Positions 53,508-63,396 are shown, counted from the stretch's first letter. The stretch: DNA of 64,000 bases from Pseudomonas sp. dw_358 (GCF_018449655.1 NZ_JAAVUX010000007.1:182846-246845); one strand, 5' to 3'. The notes: a model not told the origin generated them from the letters alone. Made by a program: numbers and translations.

Positions 53508-55165
53508 GTCTGATGCCGCACCTCATCATCGTTCCGATCTTGCTGCCTCTGTTGACCGCCTCCCTGATGTTGCTGCTGGGCGAGAAACACCGCCCGCTCA
53601 AGGCAAAGATAAACCTGGCTTCGACCCTGGCAGGCCTGGCCATTTCAATCTGGCTGCTGCACTGGGTGCAGGGCGGTGAACAGGCCGGCTCGATCGGCGT
53701 GTACTTGCCCGGCAACTGGCCTGCACCCTTTGGCATCGTCCTGGTGGTCGATCACCTGTCGGCGTTGATGCTGGTGCTCACAGGACTGGTCGGCAGCTGC
53801 GCGCTGATGTTCGCCAACGCCCGCTGGGACAGGGCCGGCGCCAGCTTCCATGCGCTGTTCCAGATTCAGCTGATGGGGCTTTACGGTGCGTTTCTGACGG
53901 CTGACCTGTTCAACCTGTTCGTGTTCTTCGAGGTCCTGCTGGCCGCCTCCTACGGTCTGATGCTGCACGGCTCCGGCCGGGCGCGAGTGTCAGCGGGGTT
54001 GCACTACATCGCGATCAACCTGGTGGCCTCGTCGCTGTTCCTGATCGGCGCGGCGCTGATCTATGGCGTCACCGGCACCCTGAACCTGGCCGACCTGGCC
54101 GTGAAGATTGCCTTGGTGCCCGACGCCGATCGCGGTCTGCTGCATGCCGGCGCCGCCATTCTGGCCGTGGCGTTCCTGGCGAAGGCCGGGATGTGGCCGC
54201 TGAACTTCTGGCTGGTGCCGGCCTACTCCACCGCCAGCGCACCGGTGGCCGCGCTGTTCGCCATCATGACCAAGGTCGGTATCTACACCTTGCTGCGCCT
54301 GTGGACCTTGCTGTTTTCCGCGCAGGCCGGCGAGTCGGCTGGTTTTGGCGGGCAGTGGTTGATCTGGGGCGGTCTGCTGACCCTGGCGTGCGCCGCCATT
54401 GCCGTGCTGGCAGCCCAACGCCTCGAGCGCCTGGCCAGCCAGAGTATTCTGGTGTCGGCGGGTATCCTGCTGGCCAGCATCGGTTTCGCCCGACCCGGTG
54501 TCACTGCCGGGGCGCTGTTCTATCTGATCAGTTCGACGCTGGCCCTGAGCGCACTGTTTCTGCTGGCCGAACTGATCGAACGCTCGCGCTCGGTCAACGA
54601 GATTGCCATGGAAGAGGATGCCGATCTGCTGCCACGCCCGCTGGAGTCCATGCATCCGCCGCCGGGCGTCAATCTGGACGATCAACAACAGGCGCTGGTG
54701 GGCAAGGTGATTCCCTGGACCATGGCGTTTCTGGGACTGAGCTTCATCGCCTGCGCCTTGCTGATCATCGGCATGCCACCGTTGTCTGGCTTCATCGCCA
54801 AGCTGAGCCTGATTGCTGCACTGTTCAACCCCGGCGGTCTGGGCGCGACCGATGCGCCGGCCATCTCGGTTGCTGCCTGGGTGCTGGTGGCCTTGTTGAT
54901 CCTGTCCGGGCTGGCGTCGCTGCTGACCATGGTCCGCCTGGGCGTCAAGCGCTTCTGGACGCCGCGCGAGCGCGCCTCGCCGGTGTTGCGGCGCAACGAG
55001 TGCATTCCCATCGTGCTGCTGCTCGGGCTGTGCGTGGCCTTGACCTTCAAGGGCCAGGCCCTGCTGGATTACACCGGCACCACCGCCACCTTGCTCGCGG
55101 AACCCGGCCATTATATCGACGCAGTGATGGCCGCGCGCCCGATCAGTTCGCCGGTGCAACCATGA
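53504..55165 (+). CDS. mnhD: Mrp/Mnh antiporter subunit D
   Basis: 553 residues with about 14 membrane segments, homologous to NuoN/NuoM proton pumps. Landmarks: VVDHLSALMLVLTGLVG, KAGMWPLNFWLVPAYSTASAPVAA and IGMPPLSGFIAKLSLI. Overlaps mnhC by 4 bases (ATGA), so translation is coupled. A polar insert (MEEDADLLPRPLESMHPPPG) lies between membrane blocks. Confidence 0.95.
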   Translation: MSLMPHLIIVPILLPLLTASLMLLLGEKHRPLKAKINLASTLAGLAISIWLLHWVQGGEQAGSIGVYLPGNWPAPFGIVLVVDHLSALMLVLTGLVGSCALMFANARWDRAGASFHALFQIQLMGLYGAFLTADLFNLFVFFEVLLAASYGLMLHGSGRARVSAGLHYIAINLVASSLFLIGAALIYGVTGTLNLADLAVKIALVPDADRGLLHAGAAILAVAFLAKAGMWPLNFWLVPAYSTASAPVAALFAIMTKVGIYTLLRLWTLLFSAQAGESAGFGGQWLIWGGLLTLACAAIAVLAAQRLERLASQSILVSAGILLASIGFARPGVTAGALFYLISSTLALSALFLLAELIERSRSVNEIAMEEDADLLPRPLESMHPPPGVNLDDQQQALVGKVIPWTMAFLGLSFIACALLIIGMPPLSGFIAKLSLIAALFNPGGLGATDAPAISVAAWVLVALLILSGLASLLTMVRLGVKRFWTPRERASPVLRRNECIPIVLLLGLCVALTFKGQALLDYTGTTATLLAEPGHYIDAVMAARPISSPVQP

Positions 55166-55662
55166 AGCGCCTGTTACCTGCGCCTTTGTTATCCGTCGCC
55201 CTGTGGCTGCTGTGGCTGCTGCTCAATCAGTCCGTCAGCCCGGGTCAGCTCGTACTCGGCGCACTGTTCGCATGGCTCGCGCCATTGCTGATGTCGCCGT
55301 TGCGGCCTTTGCCGGTTCGGCTGCGCAAGCCCGGCATCGTCCTGCGCCTGCTGGGGCGGATCGCCTTTGATATGCTGATCTCCAATCTACAAGTGGCGCG
55401 CACGGTCCTGATGGCCCGTCGTCAGCCGCCGCGTTCGGTATTCGTCGAGGTGCCGTTGCAGTTGCACGATGCCAACGGCCTGGCCGCGCTGGCGGCGCTC
55501 TGTACCGTGATTCCTGGTACGGTCTGGTCGGAACTGGCGCTGGATCGCAGTGCCTTGTTGATCCACGTGTTCAACCTGGGCAGTGACCTGGACGCCGAAG
55601 CGCGCTTTATCAAGCACTTCAAGCGCACCTATGAACAGCCCCTCACGGAGATTTTCCAATGA
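55162..55662 (+). CDS. mnhE: Mrp/Mnh antiporter subunit E
   Basis: 166 residues; N-terminal membrane helices (LSVALWLLWLLLN, LGALFAWLAPLLM) then a soluble domain with CTVIPGTVWSELA and VFNLGSD. Typical MnhE. ATGA overlap with mnhD. The larger open frame that begins at 54193 runs in mnhD in another frame and is not real. Confidence 0.93.
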   Translation: MKRLLPAPLLSVALWLLWLLLNQSVSPGQLVLGALFAWLAPLLMSPLRPLPVRLRKPGIVLRLLGRIAFDMLISNLQVARTVLMARRQPPRSVFVEVPLQLHDANGLAALAALCTVIPGTVWSELALDRSALLIHVFNLGSDLDAEARFIKHFKRTYEQPLTEIFQ

Positions 55663-55937
55663 CGCCCTTGCTGGCCAATGCGGTGTTGGTGAGCCTGACG
55701 ATCTTCAGCCTGGCCATGTTGTTGACGTTGGTCCGTCTGTTCCGTGGCCCGTCTGCCCAGGATCGTGTGCTGGCCCTGGACTACCTGTACCTGCTGGCCA
55801 TGCTGATGATGCTGGTGCTGGGCATCCGTTATGCCAGCGATACCTACTTCGAAGCGGCCTTGTTGATCGCACTGTTCGGTTTTGTAGGCTCGTTCGCGCT
55901 GTCCAAATTTCTCTTGCGCGGCGAGGTCATCGAGTGA
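55659..55937 (+). CDS. mnhF: Mrp/Mnh antiporter subunit F
   Basis: 92 residues, three membrane segments, with RLFRGPSAQDRVLALDYL and EAALLIALFGFVGSFALSKFL as landmarks. ATGA overlap with mnhE. Confidence 0.94.
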   Translation: MTPLLANAVLVSLTIFSLAMLLTLVRLFRGPSAQDRVLALDYLYLLAMLMMLVLGIRYASDTYFEAALLIALFGFVGSFALSKFLLRGEVIE

Positions 55938-56293
55938 GCGACCTGCCTCTCTGGCTGCAATGGAGCACCGCAGCCCTGCTGGTAGTGGCCAGCTTGCTAG
56001 GCTTGATCGGCGCGCTCGGTCTGCTGCAGCTCAAGGACTTTTTCCAGCGCATGCACCCGCCGGCTCTGGCGTCGACCCTAGGGACCTGGTGCGTGGCCCT
56101 GGCCTCGATTCTGTACTTTTCAGGCCTGCACCACAGCGTGGTGCTGCATGCCTGGCTGATCCCGATGTTGCTGGCGATCACCACACCGGTGACCACGCTG
56201 CTGCTGGCCCGCGCGGCGTTGTTCCGGCAACGCCAGGCCGGCAAGGACGTGCCGGCGGAGATCAGCAGCCACACTCATTCGGATGCTGGTTAA
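55934..56293 (+). CDS. mnhG: Mrp/Mnh antiporter subunit G
   Basis: 119 residues. It starts at GTG (55934), overlapping mnhF by 4 bases (GTGA). Three membrane segments and FFQRMHPPALASTLGTWCVA are typical of MnhG. Last gene of the operon; its 3' end overlaps the convergent permease gene by 4 bases. Confidence 0.92.
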   Translation: MSDLPLWLQWSTAALLVVASLLGLIGALGLLQLKDFFQRMHPPALASTLGTWCVALASILYFSGLHHSVVLHAWLIPMLLAITTPVTTLLLARAALFRQRQAGKDVPAEISSHTHSDAG

Positions 56294-56733
56294 CGTTTTT
56301 TCAGTTCATCGGCTTCTTTGGCCAGATCCGGCTCCGGCAACGGGCCGCTCTGGACAGTCGTGGTTTCTGCCTCGACTTCGACGGTTTCGTTGGAGCCGAT
56401 GTTCTTGTACTTCTTGCGGATCACCTGCAGTTGCTTGGAATCGAGATCATCGAGGTCCATCACCGCGTTCTGCGCCTCACGGGTCACTCGCAGCAATTCG
56501 TCGATCTTGATGTGCAGCACATCGTTGTCGCGGTTCTGGGTGTGCTGGATCACGAAGACCATGAGGAAAGTGATGATGGTGGTCGAGGTATTGACGATCA
56601 ATTGCCAGGTGTCGTCGTAGTGAAACCAGGGACCGGTACAGGCCCAGACAACGATGGCGGCGGCAGCGAGCATGAAGGTGCCGGGCTTGCCGGCGACGAC
56701 AGCCAGGCCCTGGGAGAATTTGCTGAAGTTCAT
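56290..56733 (-). CDS. Low-affinity iron permease family protein
   Basis: 147 residues with two membrane segments (GTFMLAAAAIVVWACTG and WQLIVNTSTTIITFLMVFVIQ) and the family core TQNRDNDVLHIKIDELLR, followed by an acidic C-terminal tail (VEVEAETTTVQSG, PEPDLAKEADELKKR). The family name comes from a yeast relative; bacterial members are not shown to carry iron. Convergent overlap with mnhG. Confidence 0.85.
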   Translation of the reverse strand: MNFSKFSQGLAVVAGKPGTFMLAAAAIVVWACTGPWFHYDDTWQLIVNTSTTIITFLMVFVIQHTQNRDNDVLHIKIDELLRVTREAQNAVMDLDDLDSKQLQVIRKKYKNIGSNETVEVEAETTTVQSGPLPEPDLAKEADELKKR

Positions 56734-56895
56734 GGTGCACCTGCCCTGTGGTTGTTACAGGATATGACAGGCGACCGTGGGGATAATTCGCTTTATACAA
56801 CAGCAGGTTGTGGCAAGCCCGGGAAGCCGTTGATCACGGTCACAGCCATGAAGTGAATCCTTTACGGGCTTCGCACGCTGCCACACACCTGAGTT

Positions 56896-57495
56896 TCAAC
56901 CAAACAACTTGGCCGCTGTCTGGGCAATCAACTCGCCCTGATGGCGAGCCCCGGCAAGTTCGATCTCGCTGGGTTGGCGCGAACCGTCGGCGCCGGCGAT
57001 GGTGGTGGCACCGTAGGGTGAGCCGCCAACGATTTCATCCAGACTCATCTGCCCCTGAAAGCTGTAGGGCAGCCCGACAATGGTCAAGCCGAAATGCATC
57101 AGGTTGGTGATGATGGAGAACAGGGTCACCTCCTGGCCGCCGTGCTGAGTGGCCGTTGAGGTAAAGGCCCCGCCCACCTTGCCGTTGAGAGCCCCGCGAG
57201 CCCAGAGGCCGCCGGCCTGGTCGAGGAAAGCCGCCAACTGACTGCTGACCCGGCCAAAGCGGGTCGGCGAGCCTACAATGATCGCATCGTAGTGTTCCAG
57301 CTCATCGACCGTAGCCACGGGCGCCAATTGGTCGACTTTGAAATGAGCGTTCTTGGCCACTTCGGCGGGCACGGTTTCCGGTACTCGTCTGATGTCCACT
57401 ATAGCGCCAGTGGCGCGAGCGCCTTCGGCGATGGCCGAAGCCATTGCTTCGATATGTCCGTAGGATGAATAGTACAGTACTAATACTTTAGCCAT
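56896..57495 (-). CDS. wrbA: NAD(P)H:quinone oxidoreductase WrbA
   Basis: 199 residues, a flavodoxin-fold, FMN-dependent enzyme that reduces quinones by two electrons. Features: [37 protein letters not shown] and the [28 protein letters not shown] loop typical of WrbA. The ATG at 57495 has AGGAG upstream. A perfect 39-base palindrome lies 76-114 bases before the start and may be its operator. Confidence 0.95.
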   Translation of the reverse strand: MAKVLVLYYSSYGHIEAMASAIAEGARATGAIVDIRRVPETVPAEVAKNAHFKVDQLAPVATVDELEHYDAIIVGSPTRFGRVSSQLAAFLDQAGGLWARGALNGKVGGAFTSTATQHGGQEVTLFSIITNLMHFGLTIVGLPYSFQGQMSLDEIVGGSPYGATTIAGADGSRQPSEIELAGARHQGELIAQTAAKLFG

Positions 57496-57570
57496 GTCGG
57501 TCTCCTGGGATAGGCGGCAGCCAGTGCGCACCGCGCCCTGCAAGTTGCCACAGCCCGACCGGCGAAGACA

Positions 57571-57609
57571 CGCGGGAAAATTCGATAGGTCCTATCGAAT
57601 TTTCCCGCG
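57571..57609. promoter_or_regulatory. Perfect 39-base palindrome upstream of wrbA
   Basis: From 57571 to 57609 the two arms are exact complements for 19 bp around a single T; the centre reads TTCGATAGGTCCTATCGAA. It lies between the 3' end of the penicillin-binding protein gene and wrbA. The inner symmetry (TTCGATAGG with CCTATCGAA) looks like an operator, while the GC-rich outer arms could also form a terminator. Confidence 0.6.
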
Positions 57610-57638
57610 CAATCTTCATGAACTCTCACCCCCGCTTG

Positions 57639-59531
57639 TCAAACCTTCGGATCACCGGGCGCTTTGGCCGGCACGGCATATTGCGGCTTGAGATGGCCGT
57701 CCTGGTCCAGCAACCAGGCATCGAGGATTTCACGCACCACAGGCCCTGCTACACGTCCGCCCGCCTCGCCGTTCTCGATCATCACTGCCACCACGATCTT
57801 CGGATGCTCGGCGGGCGCAAACCCCACGAACAAGGCGTTGTCGCGGTTGCGCTCCAGGGTCTTGAGACGGTTGTAGCGCTCGCCCTGCTTGATCGCAACC
57901 ACCTGAGCGGTGCCACTCTTGCCGGCGATGCGATATTGCGCGCCCACGGCGGCCGCGCGGGCAATACCGCGCGGGTCGTGCATGACCGCCTGCATGCCGC
58001 GGTTGACCTGCTCCCAGGCGTTGGGGTCGCGCAGCAAAATGTTCGGCATCGGGTTGTTATCCACCGGCGGTATGCCGCCGATGTTCTGGGCCAGATGCGG
58101 GCGGTGCCAAACGCCTTTGGAGGCGATCAGCGACGTAGCTTCGGCCAACTGCAAGGGCGTGACCTGCATGTAGCCCTGGCCGATCCCGAGAATCAGGGTT
58201 TCACCCGGGAACCACGCCTGCCGGCGGGTGGCGCGTTTCCACTGCTGTGAGGGCATCAAACCCGGCGCTTCCTCGAACATGTCCAGGGAGACTTTCTGGC
58301 CGAGGCCGAACTTGACCAGGTAGTCGTGCAACCGATCAATGCCCAGCTTGTGGGCAGTGTCGTAGAAGTAGGTGTCGTTGGAGCGCATGATCGCCGCGTA
58401 GAGGTCCACCCAGCCGTCACCGCTGCGGTTCCAGTTGCGGTATTTGTGGTCATAGTTGGGCAGCTCGTAGTAACCGGGGTCGAATACCCGTGAAGTCGGG
58501 GTGATCACGCCACTGTCGAGACCGGCAATGGCCACTTCCGGCTTGATGGTCGAACCCGGCGCATAGAGACCGCGGAGCACCCGGTTGAACAGCGGCCGAT
58601 CGATGGAATCGCGCAACTCGGAATATTGCTTGAAGCTGATGCCGGTGACGAACAGGTTAGGGTCGAAACTGGGCTTGCTGACCATGGCCAGCACTTCACC
58701 CGTCTCCGGGTCGAGGCAGACCACGGCGCCACGCCGATCACCCAGCGCGCGCTCGGCCGCTTCCTGCAACTTGATGTCCAGGCTCAGGGTGATGTTCTTG
58801 CCGGCGACCGGATCGTGGTGGTTGAGCACCCGCATGACCCGGCCCTGGGCATTGGTCTCGACCTCTTCATAACCCACATGACCGTGCAGCTGGGCCTCGT
58901 AGAACTTCTCGATGCCGGTCTTGCCCACCGATTGAGTGCCACGGTATTCCACCGAGTCGAGCTGGCCCGCCTCCTTCTCGTTGATTCGGCCAACAAAGCC
59001 TACCGAGTGGGCGAAGTGTTCGCCCTGGGGGTACTCACGGACGAACTGAGCCTCGACATCCAGCCCCGGCAGGCGGAACTGGTTGACGGCGATCTTGGCG
59101 ATCTGCTCTTCGGTCAGCTCGTACATCAGCGTGACGGGCTCGAATGGATGGCGGACGCGTTTGAGGTCCTTGTCAAACTGGCGGCGGTCGTCTTCACTCA
59201 GGCCCAGGATCTGGGTCACCGTATCCAGCACCTGAGCAGAATCGCCCGCGCGCTCGCGGGTCAGGGTGAGGTTGAAACTGGGGCGGTTGTCGGCCAGCAC
59301 AACGCCATTACGATCAAAGATCTCCCCACGTTCAGGCGCGATGGGCAGCAGATGGACGCGGTTGTTCTCGGAAATGGTGGAGTGATAGTCAAATTCGATG
59401 ACTTGGAGAAAATACAATCGCCCGACCAGGGCGAGACTCAGTACCAGCACAAAAATGGCGCACGCAATCAACCGACGGTTGACGAGGCCCTGTTCCTTGC
59501 CGTGATCTTTAAGAGGTATAGGTTGGGGCAT
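57639..59531 (-). CDS. mrdA: Penicillin-binding protein 2 (peptidoglycan transpeptidase)
   Basis: 630 residues: a short cytoplasmic tail, one membrane anchor (LIACAIFVLVLSLALVGRLYFLQVIEF), a dimerisation domain and a transpeptidase domain with SxxK in APGSTIKPEVA, SxN in MRSNDTY and KSG in AGKSGTAQVV. Start at 59531 keeps the N-terminal PQPIPLKDHGKEQGLVNRRL. The usual mrdA neighbours (rodA, mltB, rlpA, dacA) are absent, so this may be a second, stand-alone PBP2. Confidence 0.93.
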   Translation of the reverse strand: MPQPIPLKDHGKEQGLVNRRLIACAIFVLVLSLALVGRLYFLQVIEFDYHSTISENNRVHLLPIAPERGEIFDRNGVVLADNRPSFNLTLTRERAGDSAQVLDTVTQILGLSEDDRRQFDKDLKRVRHPFEPVTLMYELTEEQIAKIAVNQFRLPGLDVEAQFVREYPQGEHFAHSVGFVGRINEKEAGQLDSVEYRGTQSVGKTGIEKFYEAQLHGHVGYEEVETNAQGRVMRVLNHHDPVAGKNITLSLDIKLQEAAERALGDRRGAVVCLDPETGEVLAMVSKPSFDPNLFVTGISFKQYSELRDSIDRPLFNRVLRGLYAPGSTIKPEVAIAGLDSGVITPTSRVFDPGYYELPNYDHKYRNWNRSGDGWVDLYAAIMRSNDTYFYDTAHKLGIDRLHDYLVKFGLGQKVSLDMFEEAPGLMPSQQWKRATRRQAWFPGETLILGIGQGYMQVTPLQLAEATSLIASKGVWHRPHLAQNIGGIPPVDNNPMPNILLRDPNAWEQVNRGMQAVMHDPRGIARAAAVGAQYRIAGKSGTAQVVAIKQGERYNRLKTLERNRDNALFVGFAPAEHPKIVVAVMIENGEAGGRVAGPVVREILDAWLLDQDGHLKPQYAVPAKAPGDPKV

Positions 59532-59652
59532 GGGCCGCTCTGAAGAAAAACCGGGACACAAAAAAGCCAGCACAGTCGGCGGCGAGCGCGATGGTACGAA
59601 ATGCAGACGTCCGCCTCAAGGCTGACGTCCAATTGAGTGACAGATAGCGGTT

Positions 59653-60726
59653 TCAGTCGATGTCGCGGGGCAGGCGAACCTGTTGCTGGGTTTCGCTGTA
59701 AATCGACCAGCCGGACATGAACAGCGCGGCAATCAGGGGGCCGATCACGAAACCGTTGAGGCCGAACACAGCCAGACCGCCCATGGTCGAGACCAGCACC
59801 AGGTAATCAGGCATGCGGGTGTCCTTGCCCACCAGAATCGGCCGCAGCACGTTGTCCACCAAGCCGATGACGAAGACCCCGAACAGCGCCAGGACAATTC
59901 CGTCGAAGGTGTCACCATTGAGTACGAACCAACCCGCCACCGGCCCCCAGACAATCCCGGCACCGACAGCCGGCAGCAGCGACATGAACGCCATGAGCAC
60001 CGCCCACAGCAGCGCACTGGAAATGTCCAGATACCAGAAAATGCAGCCACCCAAGGCCCCCTGGGTCACGGCCACCAGCAGGTTACCTTTGACGGTGGCC
60101 CGCACCACCCGGTTGAACTTCAGCTGCAGGCGCCGTTGTTGTTGATCAGCCAATGGTAATGCGGCGCGGATCCGCCGCACCAGGTCGTGCCCGTCGCGCA
60201 GAAAGAAGAACAGCAGATAAAGCATGATGCCGAAGCTGACGATGAAGTCGAAGGTGCCCTGGCCGAAGCTGAATGCCTGACTGGCCACGTACTGGCTCCC
60301 TTCCATCGCACTCTTGGTGATCTTGTCCCGCAGCCCTGCCAGGTTGCCCATGCCCATGCGGTCGAGCAAATGTTGTAATCCAGTCGGCAACATGTGCTTG
60401 GCATGGTCGATGTAGCCAGCAATGTCGAGCTGACCGTTTTCGATGCTTTTGTACAAATTGGCGCCCTCCTGCAACAAGAGCATGCCGACGATGATCATCG
60501 GCAGGATGGCGATCACCAGGCAGGCGAGCAATGTCAGCAGCGAGGTCAGGTTGCGTCGGCGGTTGCACTTGATCAGCAACCGGCGCTGCATCGGCGCGAA
60601 CAGAATACCCAGGATGACGGCCCAGAAGACCGCACCGTAAAATGGCAGCATGATCCAGATGAACGCCAGTGTGACGAAGACCAGCAAGACCAGCAGGGAT
60701 TTGTTGTGGAGTGTGTCTTTGTTCAT
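59653..60726 (-). CDS. AI-2E family transporter (PerM-like)
   Basis: 357 residues with about eight membrane segments in two blocks (LLVLLVFVTLAFIWIMLPFYGAVFWAVILG at the N-terminus; a second block with LPAVGAGIVWGPVAGWF, ALFGVFVIGLVDNVLRPILVG and STMGGLAVFGLNGFVIGPL). The central DNVLRPILVG motif is diagnostic. Members export signals, amino acids or ions; the substrate is not known. Convergently unrelated to its neighbours; likely monocistronic. Confidence 0.9.
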   Translation of the reverse strand: MNKDTLHNKSLLVLLVFVTLAFIWIMLPFYGAVFWAVILGILFAPMQRRLLIKCNRRRNLTSLLTLLACLVIAILPMIIVGMLLLQEGANLYKSIENGQLDIAGYIDHAKHMLPTGLQHLLDRMGMGNLAGLRDKITKSAMEGSQYVASQAFSFGQGTFDFIVSFGIMLYLLFFFLRDGHDLVRRIRAALPLADQQQRRLQLKFNRVVRATVKGNLLVAVTQGALGGCIFWYLDISSALLWAVLMAFMSLLPAVGAGIVWGPVAGWFVLNGDTFDGIVLALFGVFVIGLVDNVLRPILVGKDTRMPDYLVLVSTMGGLAVFGLNGFVIGPLIAALFMSGWSIYSETQQQVRLPRDID

Positions 60727-60799
60727 GGTCGGTCCTTGAGAAAAACCCGGAGCGACTGCATGCCACCCTCAGGATTAGTCCCTGGAACCGTCAGCGAGT

Positions 60800-62119
60800 T
60801 TAGACGGATGTTCTGAAGAGGTGGACTTGGACCCGTAAACCGCCCAGTGGGCTTTCCTGCAAGGACAATTGTCCATGCCAGCTGTCGACGATGTCGCGCA
60901 CGATGGCCAGCCCCAGGCCATGCCCCGCCACCTGCTCGTCCAGCCGCGCGCCTCGGGCCAGGACTTCGATGCGACGGGCGGGGGCGATGCCCGGGCCGTC
61001 GTCATCGATGTCCAGCCTCCAACCCTGAGGCTGCTCGATGATGGACAGGCTGACATCGCTGTCGGCCCATTTGCAGGCGTTGTCCAGCAGGTTACCCAGC
61101 AGTTCGAGCAGGTCTTCTCGATCCCAGGGCAGTCGTATGCCGTCTTGTGCACGAAGGTGCAGGTGCAGATGCTCGCCATGCACGCTGCGCAGAGTGCCGA
61201 GGAGCGCGGGCCATTCGGCGTGACAGTCAAAGGGGGCACCGGGCAGGGTCTCACCTGCCAGCCGCGCGCGGTTGAGCTCGCGGGCCAGACGTTGCTCGAT
61301 CTGCCGCAACTGCTCGCGCAAAAGGCGACGGACTTCGGGTTGCTTGGCCAGCCGCTCCCCTTCAGCGAGGCTGACCAGTACAGCCAGCGGCGTCTTCAAA
61401 GCATGACCCAGGTTACCCAGTGCGCGGCGCGAACGCTTGAGGCTGTCTTCGGTATGAGCAAGCAGGTGGTTGACCTGGTCCACCAAGGGCGCCAGTTCGT
61501 CCGGCACCTGGGTGTCCAGTTGCGTACGTTCGCCACATTGCAGTTGGGCGATCTGCTCGCGCACGCGCTCCAATGGCCGTAATGCGCGCTTTACGGTCAG
61601 CCGTTGCACTATCAGGATCAACAACAGCGCCGCGGCGGCGATGGCCAGGCCGAGCTCGCGCAGGCGCTGAAAGCTCTCGAGCACCGGGGTGTAGTCCCGG
61701 GCGACGCTGATGGAAATGTTTTCTCCCAGGCGCCGATAGTCGCTGCGCAACGTCAACAACGCCTGCCCCTCGGGGCCGAGAGTCAGATCACTGTGCAGGC
61801 CGGGTGCCTCGGGCCAGGGCAAAGGCTGGTCCCAAAGAGAGCGGGAACGCCAGTGCTGGTCAGCAAAATCGATTCGAAAGTAGGAACCCGAAAGGGGCCG
61901 CTGATAGGCCGGCAGCAACCGACGCTCGTCAAGCTGCAGTCCACCCTGACCGCGCTCCAGCGCCATCAGCAAGCTTTCGCTGTCCGAGCGCAGGCCCGCT
62001 TCGAGATAGCGCTGCAACCCGGCCTCGAACAGCCACAGGCTCAGCGGCGCGACAATCAGGCCAACCCCGATCAACAGGGCGGAAAGCCCAAGGCTCAGAC
62101 GGCCCTGTATGGACCTCAC
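60800..62119 (-). CDS. Sensor histidine kinase, PhoQ-like
   Basis: 439 residues. Two membrane helices ([22 protein letters not shown] and [16 protein letters not shown]) enclose a periplasmic sensor domain of about 120 residues; then a HAMP-like linker, an H-box [15 protein letters not shown] and an ATPase domain ([31 protein letters not shown]). The H-box with LKTPL resembles PhoQ-class kinases. Overlaps the regulator gene by 4 bases. Ligand not known. Confidence 0.9.
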   Translation of the reverse strand: MRSIQGRLSLGLSALLIGVGLIVAPLSLWLFEAGLQRYLEAGLRSDSESLLMALERGQGGLQLDERRLLPAYQRPLSGSYFRIDFADQHWRSRSLWDQPLPWPEAPGLHSDLTLGPEGQALLTLRSDYRRLGENISISVARDYTPVLESFQRLRELGLAIAAAALLLILIVQRLTVKRALRPLERVREQIAQLQCGERTQLDTQVPDELAPLVDQVNHLLAHTEDSLKRSRRALGNLGHALKTPLAVLVSLAEGERLAKQPEVRRLLREQLRQIEQRLARELNRARLAGETLPGAPFDCHAEWPALLGTLRSVHGEHLHLHLRAQDGIRLPWDREDLLELLGNLLDNACKWADSDVSLSIIEQPQGWRLDIDDDGPGIAPARRIEVLARGARLDEQVAGHGLGLAIVRDIVDSWHGQLSLQESPLGGLRVQVHLFRTSV

Positions 62120-62787
62120 CCGCCGACGACGCCGAAGACATAACCCTGACCGCGGCGGGTCTCCAGTACACTGCGCCCCAGCTTGCGGCGCAAATGGTTG
62201 ACATGCACTTCCAGCACATTGGAGTCGCGCTCGGTCTCGCCGTCGTACAGGTGTTCGGCCAGGTGCCCTTTGGAAAGCACTTGTCCGGGGTGCAGCATGA
62301 AATAGCGCAACAGCCTAAACTCGGCGGCGGTGAGGCTGACTTCCTCGCCTTGCTGGGTCACGCATTGCCGGCTCTCGTCGAGCAGCAGGCCCGCGGCGTG
62401 CAATTGCGGCTGATTGGCCAGACCCTTGGCGCGGCGCAACAACGACTGCACGCGCAAGTGCAGCTCTTCGGGATGAAAGGGTTTGCTCAGGTAATCATCG
62501 GCTCCGGCCTTGAGGCCCTCAATGCGCTCGGCCCAGGCGCTGCGGGCAGTAAGGACCAACACCGGGGTTGTCAGGCTCGCCGCTCGCCACTGGGCGAGCA
62601 CGTCAAGCCCAGGCAGGCCGGGCAGCCCCAGATCGAGGATCACCAGGTCATAGGGCTCGGTCAGGCCCTGGCAGGCGGCGTCGCGCCCATCGGCCAGCCA
62701 ATCGACTGCGTAGCCTTGGCCGGTCAGCCCTGCCATCAACTCATCGGCCAACGGTACATTGTCTTCTACCAACAAGAGCCTCATCAA
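62116..62787 (-). CDS. OmpR/PhoB-family response regulator
   Basis: 223 residues: a receiver with [12 protein letters not shown] (phospho-acceptor Asp) and a winged-helix DNA-binding domain ([43 protein letters not shown]). Overlaps the PepSY gene upstream by 4 bases and the kinase downstream by 4 bases; all are translationally coupled. Confidence 0.94.
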   Translation of the reverse strand: MMRLLLVEDNVPLADELMAGLTGQGYAVDWLADGRDAACQGLTEPYDLVILDLGLPGLPGLDVLAQWRAASLTTPVLVLTARSAWAERIEGLKAGADDYLSKPFHPEELHLRVQSLLRRAKGLANQPQLHAAGLLLDESRQCVTQQGEEVSLTAAEFRLLRYFMLHPGQVLSKGHLAEHLYDGETERDSNVLEVHVNHLRRKLGRSVLETRRGQGYVFGVVGG

Positions 62788-63083
62788 TCGTCCTCTTTAT
62801 CGGCAAGTACCTGACCGTTACTGGCGTCGACCTTGATTTCGCGCACAACCTTGGCTGGCGTGAGCAACTCGACTTCATAGACATAGCGGTCGTCGTGCTC
62901 TTCCAGCTCAGCCTCGAGCAGCCGGGCCCCTGGATACAGAGCCATGGCCTGCTCAAGCAGTTGCTCGAAGGGCAGGATCAACCCCTGCTGGCGCAGGCGC
63001 AAGGCTTCGTCCTGATTGAGGTCCCGGGCCGAAGCGGTCGTGCTCATGCCCAGGACCAGCAAGGCCGTCAGCGCAATCCGCAT
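62784..63083 (-). CDS. PepSY-domain periplasmic protein 1
   Basis: 99 residues with a Sec signal peptide ([19 protein letters not shown]) and a PepSY domain ([19 protein letters not shown] ... YEVELL, ending [13 protein letters not shown]). Likely periplasmic, possibly a modulator of the neighbouring two-component system or a peptidase inhibitor. Start at 63083 chosen; a longer frame adds 12 residues with no RBS. It follows PepSY protein 2 with 4 bases between. Confidence 0.85.
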   Translation of the reverse strand: MRIALTALLVLGMSTTASARDLNQDEALRLRQQGLILPFEQLLEQAMALYPGARLLEAELEEHDDRYVYEVELLTPAKVVREIKVDASNGQVLADKEDD

Positions 63084-63087
63084 CAGA

Positions 63088-63396
63088 TCAGGTGTCTTGG
63101 TGGTTGCCAAGTACTTCACCGGTGACAGCGTCCAGCTCCAACTCCCATTTCAAGCCTTGAGTATCGTGCAGCTCGACTTGGTAGATGTACTTGCCATACT
63201 TCTGCTCCAGCTCCGTGTCACTCACGGTAGCGCCTGGATGTTTGGACAAAGCGGTGGCGTTAAGCTTCTCGAACGACTGTATGGTACCCGCATCACGCAG
63301 CCTGAGGGCTTGATCAGGGCCGATGTCCTTGGCCTGTGCGCTGGCTGCGGCGGCGCACAGGGCGCACAGGGCGAACAATTTCGACATGTTTATCAT
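63088..63396 (-). CDS. PepSY-domain periplasmic protein 2
   Basis: 102 residues with a signal peptide (MINMSKLFALCALCAAAASAQA) and a PepSY domain (IGPDQALRLRDAGTIQSFEK ... YQVELHD, ending GEVLGNHQDT). Clear paralogue of its neighbour. GGAG lies 7 bases before the ATG at 63396; an in-frame ATG at 63387 is also possible. First gene of a four-gene operon (PepSY, PepSY, regulator, kinase). Confidence 0.87.
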   Translation of the reverse strand: MINMSKLFALCALCAAAASAQAKDIGPDQALRLRDAGTIQSFEKLNATALSKHPGATVSDTELEQKYGKYIYQVELHDTQGLKWELELDAVTGEVLGNHQDT

